A DNA stretch of 27,748 nt from a virus: positions 1 to 27,748 of the IMG/VR virus record IMGVR_UViG_3300021961_000485. One strand, written 5' to 3'. Positions 11,781-20,095 of the stretch are shown here, in pieces. Position 1 is the first letter of the stretch, and each line of letters opens with the position of its first letter. Below the pieces are notes generated by a model that made no database searches, was not told the origin of the DNA, and saw only the letters and a list, made by a program, of their open reading frames with translations. The translations under genes were made by a program, and so were the position numbers.

Positions 11781-12852
11781 AATGGTACCAACATATACAT
11801 TTGATGATGTTCAGATTATTCCACAATATAGCGAAATTCAATCTCGTTCAAATTGTGATACATCTACATTGTTGACCGAAAATTATCATATTGACATTCC
11901 ATTAATCGCTTCACCAATGGCTTCTATTTGTGAATACGACATGGCGTTCAAGATGTGGTCATTGGGTGGAGTTGGGGTCATTCATAGATTTAATACAATT
12001 GATGAACAAGTGGATATAGTCAGTAAATTAAAATCTAATATAGATTCTATTTGTTCCAAAACAAAAGAAACTACTTATAGATATACAAATCCTGTTATTG
12101 CAGCTGCAATTGGAGCTAAAGAACAGGATATATATAGAGCAAGAGCGTTGGTTGAGGCTGGAGCCAATGTTCTGGTTATAGATATTGCACACGGTCACCA
12201 TTCGTCAACGCAACACACCCTTGAAGAACTTAAGATGTTACGGGAGTTGCCAAACATGGAGTTTGATGTAATCGCGGGAAATATAGCAACCGCCAGAGCA
12301 GTTGAAGATTTAGAATACTGGGGAGCTAATGGACTACGAGTTGGAATAGGTGGTGGCTCAGTGTGTGAGACTCGTATTAGAACGGGAGTGGGTATCCCAC
12401 AAGTTTCGTGTCTATACGAAACCTCAGCTGTCGCAAACACACCCATAATCTCATGTGGTGGAACTCGTTACCCAGGCGATGTGGCTAAAGCATTAGTCGC
12501 AGGAGCCTCTTCGGTAATTCTTGGTTCAATGATTTCTGGAACGGATGAAACCCCAGGCGATGTTATGCATTTTGGGTCATACGGAAAGAGACAACGAATG
12601 AAGATTTACCACGGTTCCGCAAGTGATGTTCAGAAAACTCTTTCTTCAACACAACTTAATAACATTGAAGGAACTGCTGCTATGGTTCCAATGAAAGGTT
12701 CTGTTGAAAAAATAGTAAATGAAATTATGGATGGTGTACGTTCAGCTATGAGTTATATAGGAGCCCAGACAATTGATGAGTTGTATATTAATGGAAATTT
12801 TGTTTCAGTAACTACCAATGGTCTTAGGGAGGCAATGCCACACCTGTTATAA
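11758..12852 (+). CDS. IMP dehydrogenase/GMP reductase family enzyme
   Basis: A 364-aa barrel with TFDDV near the start, IDIAHGHH (141-148), and the loop GIGGGSVCETR (196-206) with catalytic Cys203. SCGGTRYPGDVAKA (phosphate site) and EGTAAMVPMKGS follow. The CBS pair of standard IMP dehydrogenase is absent. IDIAHGH and the C-terminal SAMSYIGAQTIDEL favour IMP dehydrogenase (IMP to XMP), but the short flap lacks a clear Arg-Tyr pair, so GMP reductase (GMP to IMP) is not excluded. The ATG at 11782 (MVPTYTFDDV) fits family length better than 11758, which overlaps the glycosyltransferase by 23 bases. Confidence 0.88.
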   Translation: MPYTKLSKMVPTYTFDDVQIIPQYSEIQSRSNCDTSTLLTENYHIDIPLIASPMASICEYDMAFKMWSLGGVGVIHRFNTIDEQVDIVSKLKSNIDSICSKTKETTYRYTNPVIAAAIGAKEQDIYRARALVEAGANVLVIDIAHGHHSSTQHTLEELKMLRELPNMEFDVIAGNIATARAVEDLEYWGANGLRVGIGGGSVCETRIRTGVGIPQVSCLYETSAVANTPIISCGGTRYPGDVAKALVAGASSVILGSMISGTDETPGDVMHFGSYGKRQRMKIYHGSASDVQKTLSSTQLNNIEGTAAMVPMKGSVEKIVNEIMDGVRSAMSYIGAQTIDELYINGNFVSVTTNGLREAMPHLL

Positions 12853-12878
12853 TTCGTTAATCTTAACAAGGAGTCAAA

Positions 12879-13454
12879 ATGAAAATTAGACTTATGTTAA
12901 GCCTTTTGGCAATACTAGTTTTATTACAAGTAAAAAATTTTAATAAAGAAATATCTATTGTAGAAGAAATAGTTCTTGAAGATATTCAAGACGAACCAGA
13001 AATAGTACATGAGATAGAAGAATTCTTAAATGCTATTGGTCGCTTAGAAAGTAATAATCGTTATGATGTAGTAAATCCATATGGATTCATGGGCAAATAT
13101 CAATTTAGTCCAAGAACAGTAAAATATTTAGGATTTACTGTAAGTAGAGAAGAGTTTTTGTCAAACCCCTCTTTACAAGACGAAGTTATGATGACATATT
13201 TATACTACAATTACAATGCTTTAAAACGTTATATTACCAGATATAATGATACCTATCACAAGGGAATATACATAACAACATCGTCCATTTTAGCAGGTGC
13301 ACATTTTGCTGGAGCACAAGGTGTAAAATCTTTTTTCATCAGTACGGATTCTACGGGTACCACAGATTCTAACGGAATGACTCTCAGAAAATATATGAGA
13401 CAATTTTCTGGATATCATTTAGATAGAGATGTTATTGAACAGGGAGTTATTTAA
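12879..13454 (+). CDS. membrane-anchored lysozyme-like (transglycosylase) protein
   Basis: A 191-aa protein with an N-terminal signal anchor (RLMLSLLAILVLLQV), an acidic linker, then a lysozyme-like domain from about residue 48. Key segments are IGRLESNN (53-60) with the likely catalytic Glu57, NPYGFMGKYQFSPRTVKYLG (66-85), the SILAGAHFAGAQG helix and a C-terminal GMTLRKYM. It would cleave peptidoglycan, either as endolysin (the anchor could act as a SAR-type export signal) or as a virion-associated enzyme. AAGGAG precedes the ATG. It is the only muralytic gene in the window. Confidence 0.8.
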   Translation: MKIRLMLSLLAILVLLQVKNFNKEISIVEEIVLEDIQDEPEIVHEIEEFLNAIGRLESNNRYDVVNPYGFMGKYQFSPRTVKYLGFTVSREEFLSNPSLQDEVMMTYLYYNYNALKRYITRYNDTYHKGIYITTSSILAGAHFAGAQGVKSFFISTDSTGTTDSNGMTLRKYMRQFSGYHLDRDVIEQGVI

Positions 13455-13729
13455 TGTTGGTTTTTTTAATATTATCATTGTTACTAAACATAGCACTAAT
13501 TTATAGTTCTATTGTTTCTTTGCGTAAAATTGAATATTATGAAGATAGAATTATGTGGTTTTACACACAATCCAACAAAATATTAACTACCATGAGAATA
13601 CTAGATAGCCGTGAAATGTTTGAAAAGGACGACGAAGTTGGGCAAGTTTTTCAACAACTCACTACTACTATCGGAAATCTAAGGACGTTAATATATGACA
13701 CCCAAGAAAATGAAGAGGAAATCTTCTAA
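13454..13729 (+). CDS. small single-pass membrane protein (91 aa)
   Basis: Residues 1-22 (LVFLILSLLLNIALIYSSIV) are one membrane segment, and the rest is a soluble helical tail with FEKDDEVGQVFQQL. The ATG overlaps the lysozyme-like gene's stop (TAATG), so they are co-translated. Adjacency suggests a lysis role, for example holin-like, but one segment and a long tail also fit other functions. I recall similar FEKDDEVG proteins in marine T4-like phages as hypotheticals. Confidence 0.7.
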   Translation: MLVFLILSLLLNIALIYSSIVSLRKIEYYEDRIMWFYTQSNKILTTMRILDSREMFEKDDEVGQVFQQLTTTIGNLRTLIYDTQENEEEIF

Positions 13730-14426
13730 TAAAATTTATTGGACATTAGAAACAGAACAATCAATTATTAAGTACAATAAAGAAGAAGATGACCTTTTAA
13801 AAGAAAAAATATTTAAAGACCATATATACGGTCCATTGGACAAGATGGCAGAAAATATTATAAATCGCTTTAAGTTTCCTTATATGGAAGGGTCTTTTGA
13901 AGACATTAAAAGTGAAGTTATTTCTTATTTAATTTTAAAGCTCCCAAATTTTACCGAAGACAAGGGAAAGTCTTTTAGTTATTTTTCGGTAGTAGCTAAA
14001 AATTATCTTATTCTACAGAATAACAAAAGATATAAAGAAGAAAAACGAACCATTTATTTGGCCGATAAGACAGAAGAAAGTTATTCTCTACAAGATACAT
14101 TAATCATAGACCCAGACGAGACATATCACGAACCCGAGCGCGTTGAATTTATAAAATTATTTATAAAGTATTGGGACGGAAATCTACACCAAATTTTTCC
14201 AAAAGATAAGGATTTGGAAATTGGGTACGCTATATTGCTATTGTTAACTCGGTCACACCAGATTGAAAATTTTAATAAAAAAGCAATCTATCTAATGATA
14301 CGAGATATCACAGATTGCAAGACCAGTGACATTACAAAGATTGTCAAAGAATTTAAAGTTATACTAGACAGACAGTATAGATATTTCCAAAGAACGGGAA
14401 AAATATCAGAATACTTCGACAACTAA
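13695..14426 (+). CDS. gp55-like late transcription sigma factor
   Basis: This 243-aa protein resembles T4 gp55-type sigma factors of marine T4-like phages. Residues about 45-118 hold a sigma region 2-like helical core: FKFPYMEGSFEDIKSEVISY, then a FSYFSVVAKNYLILQNNKRY motif for core binding and -10 recognition. No clear sigma region 4 is seen, as in gp55. It would direct host RNA polymerase to late promoters, for which TATTTATA is my candidate. It overlaps the preceding gene by 35 bases; AGGA lies before the ATG. It sits just before the structural genes it should activate. Confidence 0.8.
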   Translation: MTPKKMKRKSSNKIYWTLETEQSIIKYNKEEDDLLKEKIFKDHIYGPLDKMAENIINRFKFPYMEGSFEDIKSEVISYLILKLPNFTEDKGKSFSYFSVVAKNYLILQNNKRYKEEKRTIYLADKTEESYSLQDTLIIDPDETYHEPERVEFIKLFIKYWDGNLHQIFPKDKDLEIGYAILLLLTRSHQIENFNKKAIYLMIRDITDCKTSDITKIVKEFKVILDRQYRYFQRTGKISEYFDN

Positions 14427-14427
14427 A

Positions 14428-14435
14428 TAATTATA
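14428..14435 (+). promoter_or_regulatory. possible late-type box TAATTATA
   Basis: One mismatch from TATTTATA, beginning 25 bases before the ATG at 14453 in the gap between the sigma gene and the baseplate cluster. It overlaps the start of the hairpin at 14434. Confidence 0.3.
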
Positions 14436-14453
14436 GTAAATGGAGATTTACTA
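14434..14453 (+). promoter_or_regulatory. 8-bp hairpin with Shine-Dalgarno in the loop
   Basis: TAGTAAAT (14434-14441) and ATTTACTA (14446-14453) are perfectly complementary around the loop GGAG, the ribosome-binding sequence itself. The 3' arm ends on the A of the ATG. This is the cleanest example of the recurrent start-site hairpin. Confidence 0.65.
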
Positions 14454-14833
14454 TGGAACAACCAGTATTTGACAACAAAACATTAGCAGATGTTTTTAAA
14501 GACATATATAAAAATACAGAAAGTAAGAGAGAACAAATCAATACATTTATTCTTAAACTTACACAACTTATAAAAACTCCTGAAGATGCATCGGTGATAG
14601 CTCCCGTCATCAAAGATTTTATGGAGGTCAATGTTAAAAACGACGAACACATCGTTCGTGTCGCTCAAATTGCACAAAGAGCTATGTCTATTGGTGCAAA
14701 GGCTGCTTCCTCTACTGATTTACTAACAGAAGAAGAAAAACAACAATTGTTGAATAATATTTCTTTTGAGATAGATGAATTACAAGAAGAGGCCAAACAA
14801 GTTGAAGAGGAACTTGTGAGATTGAGAGCTTAA
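14453..14833 (+). CDS. helical protein upstream of the baseplate genes (126 aa)
   Basis: Almost entirely helical, with a C-terminal coiled-coil stretch (EIDELQEEAKQVEEELVRLR). No family is recognised and no enzymatic motif is seen. It is the first gene after the sigma factor and lies one base before the gp5-like hub gene, so a structural or assembly role is plausible. Its start is embedded in a perfect hairpin. Confidence 0.75.
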   Translation: MEQPVFDNKTLADVFKDIYKNTESKREQINTFILKLTQLIKTPEDASVIAPVIKDFMEVNVKNDEHIVRVAQIAQRAMSIGAKAASSTDLLTEEEKQQLLNNISFEIDELQEEAKQVEEELVRLRA

Positions 14834-14834
14834 A

Positions 14835-16079
14835 ATGAGTGTATTATGGAATCCAAGTATATCTGGAAATATTAAATCATTTGGATTAAATACCACAAGT
14901 GCAACTGTTATAGATGTGGTCATAAACGAAGAACATCCAGATTATGGTGTAGATGGATTTGAGGTTGGTAGAATACGATTTAAATATACTGAATACGGTG
15001 GCCACAGAGACACACCACAAAATGCTTTTTATGCATACCCAATAGAAGTTGGAGTACAAGAATTTCCATTGATTGGTGAAACCGTAATGGTTCAAAAAAT
15101 CCAAGGAATTCATTTTTATACGAGAAGAGTTAATATTAACAAAACTCTACAGTTAAATGGTTTTCCCAACATTTTAAATCGTTCGAAATCTGCCAGAACT
15201 CAACAAAATAGAACTGATAGTATTCAACAAGCAAGACAGGGTGCTATTGATACAAGAACAGATGCAGATGAACCAGAAGAAAATTTAACTAACGAAAAAT
15301 ATTCTCCAAGAGTTGGTTTAAATAATTTAAAAAGTTTTGATGGTGATGTAATAATACAGAATAGATATGGTGCTTCTATAAGACTTGGTTCCTCTCAAAT
15401 GGAAGACGCACTTAATCAAAAAACACAAGTCAGAAACGGAACTGTAATTCTTGGTCCAACAAAAAGTCAAAAAAATGACTCATTAATTTTATTCAGAGTT
15501 GGCCAACGACAAACACCCAATAGAACAAAAGAAACTCCCTATGCGTTAGTAGTTGAGGATATAAATCTAGATTCTTCTTGTTTTATAATGGCAGAAAACC
15601 AAGTTATAAACTTGATTTTTTCTAGTGAATTTACTACATTGAAAAATCTAAATAAACCATATACAACTTTAGATGCACAGTCCGATGGTTCTACAAAAAC
15701 GCAACTCAGCGGAAACCAAACTATACTCAACAGTGGTATGGTTGTGTTGAATTCAAAAGAAACTGATATATTACTTTCTTCTCAAAGAGACATGATATCT
15801 ATAACAAACCGTGATACTATTATAGATAGCGGTAAAAATATTTATATTAATTCAGATGGTGGTAAATTGTTTTTGGGAACAGTTGAAAAAACAAATTCCG
15901 TGGTTAAATATAATGAACTAGAATCTATTTTATATGAAATTTTAGACTACATAGAAGAATTAGCAAGAAGTATTGCTATACCATATAGTACATTATCAAC
16001 GTCAGTTTTTACCAAAACATCATCTACCAGATTGAAAATTATTGAAGCAAAAAGTAACGGAGTTAAAATAGGTAACTGA
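14835..16079 (+). CDS. gp5-like baseplate hub/spike protein
   Basis: This 414-aa protein has an N-terminal OB-like beta domain (about 20-115, with GFEVGRIRFKYTEYGGHRDT and PLIGETVMVQKI) as in T4 gp5. A variable linker follows, then a beta-rich part with repeated strand motifs (VILGP, LLSSQRDMISI, NIYINSDGG) that fits a trimeric spike. The T4 gp5 lysozyme domain is absent. The C-terminus is helical (NELESILYEILDYIEELA). It begins the baseplate cluster just upstream of gp25 and gp6. Confidence 0.75.
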   Translation: MSVLWNPSISGNIKSFGLNTTSATVIDVVINEEHPDYGVDGFEVGRIRFKYTEYGGHRDTPQNAFYAYPIEVGVQEFPLIGETVMVQKIQGIHFYTRRVNINKTLQLNGFPNILNRSKSARTQQNRTDSIQQARQGAIDTRTDADEPEENLTNEKYSPRVGLNNLKSFDGDVIIQNRYGASIRLGSSQMEDALNQKTQVRNGTVILGPTKSQKNDSLILFRVGQRQTPNRTKETPYALVVEDINLDSSCFIMAENQVINLIFSSEFTTLKNLNKPYTTLDAQSDGSTKTQLSGNQTILNSGMVVLNSKETDILLSSQRDMISITNRDTIIDSGKNIYINSDGGKLFLGTVEKTNSVVKYNELESILYEILDYIEELARSIAIPYSTLSTSVFTKTSSTRLKIIEAKSNGVKIGN

Positions 16080-16081
16080 AC

Positions 16082-16089
16082 TATTTATA
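16082..16089 (+). promoter_or_regulatory. candidate late promoter box TATTTATA
   Basis: An exact copy in the 31-base gap after the gp5-like gene, 29 bases before the ATG at 16111. It would start a transcript for the gp25-gp6 baseplate series. Confidence 0.55.
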
Positions 16090-16096
16090 AAGGAAC

Positions 16097-16110
16097 AATA
16101 GGAGTGTATT
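16097..16110 (+). promoter_or_regulatory. weak hairpin exposing Shine-Dalgarno
   Basis: AATA (16097-16100) and TATT (16107-16110) flank loop GGAGTG directly before the ATG at 16111. Only four A/T pairs, so it is weak alone; it is listed because it repeats the pattern of stronger cases. Confidence 0.25.
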
Positions 16111-16482
16111 ATGACAAGTAAAGAATTATCAAAACTAATCAGAGAGTTTGTTAGAGCCGAAATTCAACATCAGAAAGCTGAAATCATCAAAGAAGTTAAG
16201 GCTGAGTTGTTTGATATAATGATTTCTGCAAACACACCAAAGATGCAAAATGAGTCTGTAACAACAACTACTTCTGATTTGGGTCGCCAACAATTGAGAG
16301 ATATGTTTACACAAAAATTGGGAATGGACACAGTTAGTTTCAATACCAAAAATGTAAATTTAATGTCTCCTATGGAATTGCCATCAACATATCAAGGTGG
16401 TGCTATTGGTGAACAACACAAAGATGCTATAAACGCTATTAACAAAGATTATAGTTCTTTAATGAAAAAGATGGGAATCTAA
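16111..16482 (+). CDS. hypothetical late protein next to gp25 (123 aa)
   Basis: An N-terminal amphipathic helix or coiled coil (ELSKLIREFVRAEIQHQKAE) is followed by a flexible Ser/Thr/Gln-rich part and a C-terminal helix ending KKMGI. TAGGAG precedes the ATG. It has no recognised family. Position between the hub gene and gp25, with 3 bases to gp25, suggests a baseplate or assembly role. Confidence 0.75.
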   Translation: MTSKELSKLIREFVRAEIQHQKAEIIKEVKAELFDIMISANTPKMQNESVTTTTSDLGRQQLRDMFTQKLGMDTVSFNTKNVNLMSPMELPSTYQGGAIGEQHKDAINAINKDYSSLMKKMGI

Positions 16483-16485
16483 CAA

Positions 16486-16863
16486 ATGGCAACGATTGGA
16501 TTTACTTTACCATTGCGTAGAGCAAATGGTGGATATTTTGAACAATCCAATACTTTGCTTGAACAAGTTAAAAGTAATTTTATCAATTTAGTATTGACCG
16601 TTAAAGGTGAAAGATTCAATAATCCAACCTTTGGGTGTGATATTCATCAATTAATTTTTGATTTTAATAATGACGATATTGGTGAACGGGCTAAAGAAGC
16701 TGTTGAAAATGCTGTCCAAGAATGGATGCCTTATATAACAATTGAAGATTTTGCTATAGAAACAACAGATAATGATAGAGATAGACATACATCAAAAATG
16801 TATATTAGATATAGGTTAACAGATAATCCAAATTTACTAGATGAAGTAGTACTTTTTGTCTGA
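16486..16863 (+). CDS. baseplate wedge protein gp25
   Basis: A 125-aa member of the GPW/gp25 family, a sheath-initiator-type wedge protein conserved in contractile tails. The core TVKGERFNNPTFGCDIHQLI then FDFN (38-61) carries the conserved Gly-Glu-Arg and FG, and the helix after it (DIGERAKEAVENAVQEWMPY) is typical. Length is near T4 gp25 (132 aa). No strong ribosome-binding site precedes the ATG, so coupling to the upstream gene is likely. It is followed by gp6 as in other T4-like phages. Confidence 0.93.
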   Translation: MATIGFTLPLRRANGGYFEQSNTLLEQVKSNFINLVLTVKGERFNNPTFGCDIHQLIFDFNNDDIGERAKEAVENAVQEWMPYITIEDFAIETTDNDRDRHTSKMYIRYRLTDNPNLLDEVVLFV

Positions 16864-16872
16864 GGAATATAA

Positions 16873-18822
16873 ATGGCAATTAATAAACTTTCTACTGTAT
16901 CCCCAAAAGATCAAATAGATAAAAAACAAGTAAAATATCTAAACAAAGACTACTCAGATTTCAAAAAGAGTTTGGTAGATTTTACTAAATTTTATTTTTC
17001 AGATACCTATCAAGATTTTAGTGACGCATCGCCTGGTAGTATTTTTTTGGATATGGCATCATATGTTGGTGATGTTCTTTCTTATTACACAGATAACTCT
17101 TTTAAAGAAAGTTTATTAGCTTATGCAGAAGAAAGAGAAAATGTTGTTTCTCTTGCACAAGGATTGGGATTCAAACCAAGATTAACTTCACCATCATTCT
17201 GCAAAGCAACAATATCAGCATTGATACCAGCAGATACCGATGGTAATTTAGATACTAGATTCTTACCAAGAATAGCGGCTGGGTCATCTTTTAACGCAAC
17301 AACGCAATTTGATGCTGGTAGTTTTTTAACACAAGATATTTGTGATTTTGGTGACTCTACAAACAGAACAGTTCAGATATTTTCTTTAGATGGTACCACC
17401 GGATTGCCTTCAACCTTCGTTGTGTCTAAACAATGTAAGCTAGTATCAGCAACCAGAAAAACAACAACAAATGTAGTAGGAAACCCAACCAAGTTTTTAA
17501 AGGTTCAAATTCCAGACGACAATGTAGTTGAAATTGTGTCGGTGGTTGATTCTGAAGGTAATACTTGGTATGAAGTTGATAACCTATCACAAGATTATCG
17601 TTTTCAAGATACATTAGTAAGTACATCTTCAACATTAGCTCCGCTTTATACATTAAAGCCAGTAAAAGTCAATAGAAGATTTATTACTAGATATAATAGA
17701 AATTTAAAAATTGAACTTGTATTTGGTTCTGGAACGGGTGATTTATCTGATGTATACCAAAATCCAGATTACAAATCTGTTTATGATTCAAATTATTTAC
17801 AAAACATGACCAATGTTTCTCTTGATACTTTAAATTTCACAAACAGCAATTCTTTTGGTCTTGCTCCAGGCAATACCACCTTAACAATTACATATACTGT
17901 TTCAAATGGTATTCGGTCAAATGTACCATCTGGAACCATAACAAAAATTGGTACATTAACAACATTAAATGAAACAAGAACTTTGAGTGGTGCTGATTTG
18001 TCCACATTCAATACAATGGTATCAAGTATAACCGTAACAAATGATGAACCAGCAGCTGGTGGATTGGATGCACCATCCATAGAACAAATAAGACAATCAG
18101 CTATCGGTTTCGTTAATGCACAGGGAAGAGTTGTTACTTCACAAGATTATGAAAAGCGTATTCTTTCAATGCCATCAAAATATGGTGCTGTTGCAAAAGC
18201 ATTTGCTATCAAAGACGACGCAATCAATAATATTAGATCACAAACCGAAGTTTCTGAACAAACTCTATCAACTTTAGATCCAGAAGATGATGTGTTATAT
18301 GTTGACAATAGACCAGAAAACACAAATGTTAATCTTTATGTTTTGGGTTATGACAACGACCAAAGATTAACTATTCTTAACAATACCGTAAAAAGTAATA
18401 TTAAAAAATTCCTAAAAGGATACAAAATTTTAACAGATAGAGTAAACATTTTAGATGCTTTTAGAGTTTCTATAGGAATAAATTATTCGGTCGTCGTATA
18501 TAAAGGATATAATGTACACGATGTATTAGCACAATGTTCTGATTCGTTGGTTCAATACTTTAATATAGACAATTGGGAAATAAATCAACCAATAATCATA
18601 GATGATGTTTTATTACAAATTGCAAGAGTTGATGGTGTACAAAGCGTGACAAGTTTAGATTTCGTTAACAAGTACCAACAAAAAGACGGACGAGATTATG
18701 CTTCACACACATACGATTTACAGTTCAATACAACTGATAGAATTATATATCCATCAGCCGACCCTTGTATTTTTGAGTTACGCTACCCACAAAACGATAT
18801 CGTAGGGACAGGTAGACAATGA
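16873..18822 (+). CDS. baseplate wedge protein gp6
   Basis: At 649 aa this is close to T4 gp6 (660 aa). N-terminal hallmarks include YLNKDYSDFKKSLVDFTKFY, DASPGSIFLDMASYVGDVLS and NVVSLAQGLGFKP. The baseplate J-like core has GRVVTSQDYEKRI and the C-terminal part a DAFRVSIGINYSVVV segment. It forms the wedge iris around the hub. GAGGA lies before the ATG. It ends in a 4-base ATGA overlap with the next gene. Confidence 0.93.
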   Translation: MAINKLSTVSPKDQIDKKQVKYLNKDYSDFKKSLVDFTKFYFSDTYQDFSDASPGSIFLDMASYVGDVLSYYTDNSFKESLLAYAEERENVVSLAQGLGFKPRLTSPSFCKATISALIPADTDGNLDTRFLPRIAAGSSFNATTQFDAGSFLTQDICDFGDSTNRTVQIFSLDGTTGLPSTFVVSKQCKLVSATRKTTTNVVGNPTKFLKVQIPDDNVVEIVSVVDSEGNTWYEVDNLSQDYRFQDTLVSTSSTLAPLYTLKPVKVNRRFITRYNRNLKIELVFGSGTGDLSDVYQNPDYKSVYDSNYLQNMTNVSLDTLNFTNSNSFGLAPGNTTLTITYTVSNGIRSNVPSGTITKIGTLTTLNETRTLSGADLSTFNTMVSSITVTNDEPAAGGLDAPSIEQIRQSAIGFVNAQGRVVTSQDYEKRILSMPSKYGAVAKAFAIKDDAINNIRSQTEVSEQTLSTLDPEDDVLYVDNRPENTNVNLYVLGYDNDQRLTILNNTVKSNIKKFLKGYKILTDRVNILDAFRVSIGINYSVVVYKGYNVHDVLAQCSDSLVQYFNIDNWEINQPIIIDDVLLQIARVDGVQSVTSLDFVNKYQQKDGRDYASHTYDLQFNTTDRIIYPSADPCIFELRYPQNDIVGTGRQ

Positions 18823-19838
18823 GCAGAGTATATTTAAAAGCATCTAAAGATGCAAGTATTTATGAAATTTATCCAAATCTAAACGCTGGTCAGGATGAGA
18901 TATTAGAAGTTGGGAAGCATAAAAACGATATAGCATTTAATACAGGCGCTGTAAGATCATTAATACAATTTGATTTGAGTGATTTAAAAGGCGCTCCTAC
19001 CAGTTCTACAGTTTTTCTAAATTTAAAAGTTGCAAATGCGGAAAAACTATTTCAAGATGAATACATTTATGTTTATCAAGTATCTCAATCTTGGGCAGAG
19101 GGTTCTGGCTACACAATGCAAACCCCATTGGTTTCTGATGATGGTGCTACTTGGTCAAAACATAGTACTGGTTCGGCATGGACAAGCACAGGAGGGGATT
19201 ATAATCTAACTCCAGTTGTCAGTTCTTCTGTTACAAATTTAACAAACGATGAATTAAGAATAGATGTAACTGATTTAGTTGCACCAATGATTTCTGGTTC
19301 ATCACTGACCACAAACTATGGTCTTCTTTTAAAATTCTCGGGAAGTTCTGAATCAAATTCCGACAATGTAGGAAATGTTAAATTTTTCTCAAAACAAACA
19401 CATACTGTTCATGAACCAACTCTTGAATTAGCATATGTAAGTCAAAGTTTTACAACTGGGTCACTAAAAACTTTACCCTCGTTTGATATTGAAATTGCAC
19501 CAAATAATTTAAGAGCAGAATATGAAGTTGGCTCAATTTCAAAATTGTATTTTACGGTAAGAGATAAATACCCAACAAAAGCATACACCAATACAAGAAG
19601 ATTTGATAATAGATACTATCTACCTTCCAGCAGCCAATATACAGTAATAGATGCGGGTGCTGGTACAACCATAGAACCATTTGATGTTTATTCACATATA
19701 CATTGTGATAGTTCTGGTTCTTATGTAAAATTAGATACAAGAACTTTGTATAAAAATAGATTTTATGATTTAAAATTAAAAATTACTTTGGGTGAGGAAG
19801 TACATTTTACTAAACCATTTAGATTTAAGGTAGTATGA
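18819..19838 (+). CDS. baseplate-cluster protein with DNRLRE-like domain
   Basis: This 339-aa beta-rich protein starts with KASKDASIYEIYPNLNAGQD, a LEVG segment and RSLIQFDLSDL. That is the pattern of DNRLRE-type domains, jelly-roll folds found on bacterial surface proteins and polysaccharide-binding proteins. The C-terminal half (from about 215) looks like a separate beta domain with LYFTVRDKYPT and FRFKVV. In T4 this slot holds gp7/gp8-type wedge proteins, but I see no likeness to them. A baseplate decoration or receptor-contact role is inferred. It is joined to both neighbours by ATGA overlaps. Confidence 0.7.
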   Translation: MSRVYLKASKDASIYEIYPNLNAGQDEILEVGKHKNDIAFNTGAVRSLIQFDLSDLKGAPTSSTVFLNLKVANAEKLFQDEYIYVYQVSQSWAEGSGYTMQTPLVSDDGATWSKHSTGSAWTSTGGDYNLTPVVSSSVTNLTNDELRIDVTDLVAPMISGSSLTTNYGLLLKFSGSSESNSDNVGNVKFFSKQTHTVHEPTLELAYVSQSFTTGSLKTLPSFDIEIAPNNLRAEYEVGSISKLYFTVRDKYPTKAYTNTRRFDNRYYLPSSSQYTVIDAGAGTTIEPFDVYSHIHCDSSGSYVKLDTRTLYKNRFYDLKLKITLGEEVHFTKPFRFKVV

Positions 19839-20095
19839 TAAATTTAGAAGAATTAGCTGCAAAGAATTTAACATATTCACTGGATGTGGAAGAGGGAAGA
19901 GAATACCCTAATAATAAGCCACACCCATATCCTGTGGTTAATCCACCTTATGCTACTAATGTCAAAAAAATATATGTAAAAAATGATAGTCAAAGATTTG
20001 TACCACCACAAAATATTAACATAACAACAAAAACATTCACAACAATTAATAGAAATTTTAATCAATTGTTTAATGTTGCTTTTGAGGAACTTTAA
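19835..20095 (+). CDS. small late protein (86 aa)
   Basis: A short protein with a Pro-rich middle (NNKPHPYPVVNPPYATNVKK) and a C-terminal TTINRNFNQLFNVAFEEL helix. No family is recognised. It overlaps the genes on both sides by 4 and 1 bases, so it is translated with the baseplate cluster and is probably a small connector or chaperone. Confidence 0.75.
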   Translation: MINLEELAAKNLTYSLDVEEGREYPNNKPHPYPVVNPPYATNVKKIYVKNDSQRFVPPQNINITTKTFTTINRNFNQLFNVAFEEL

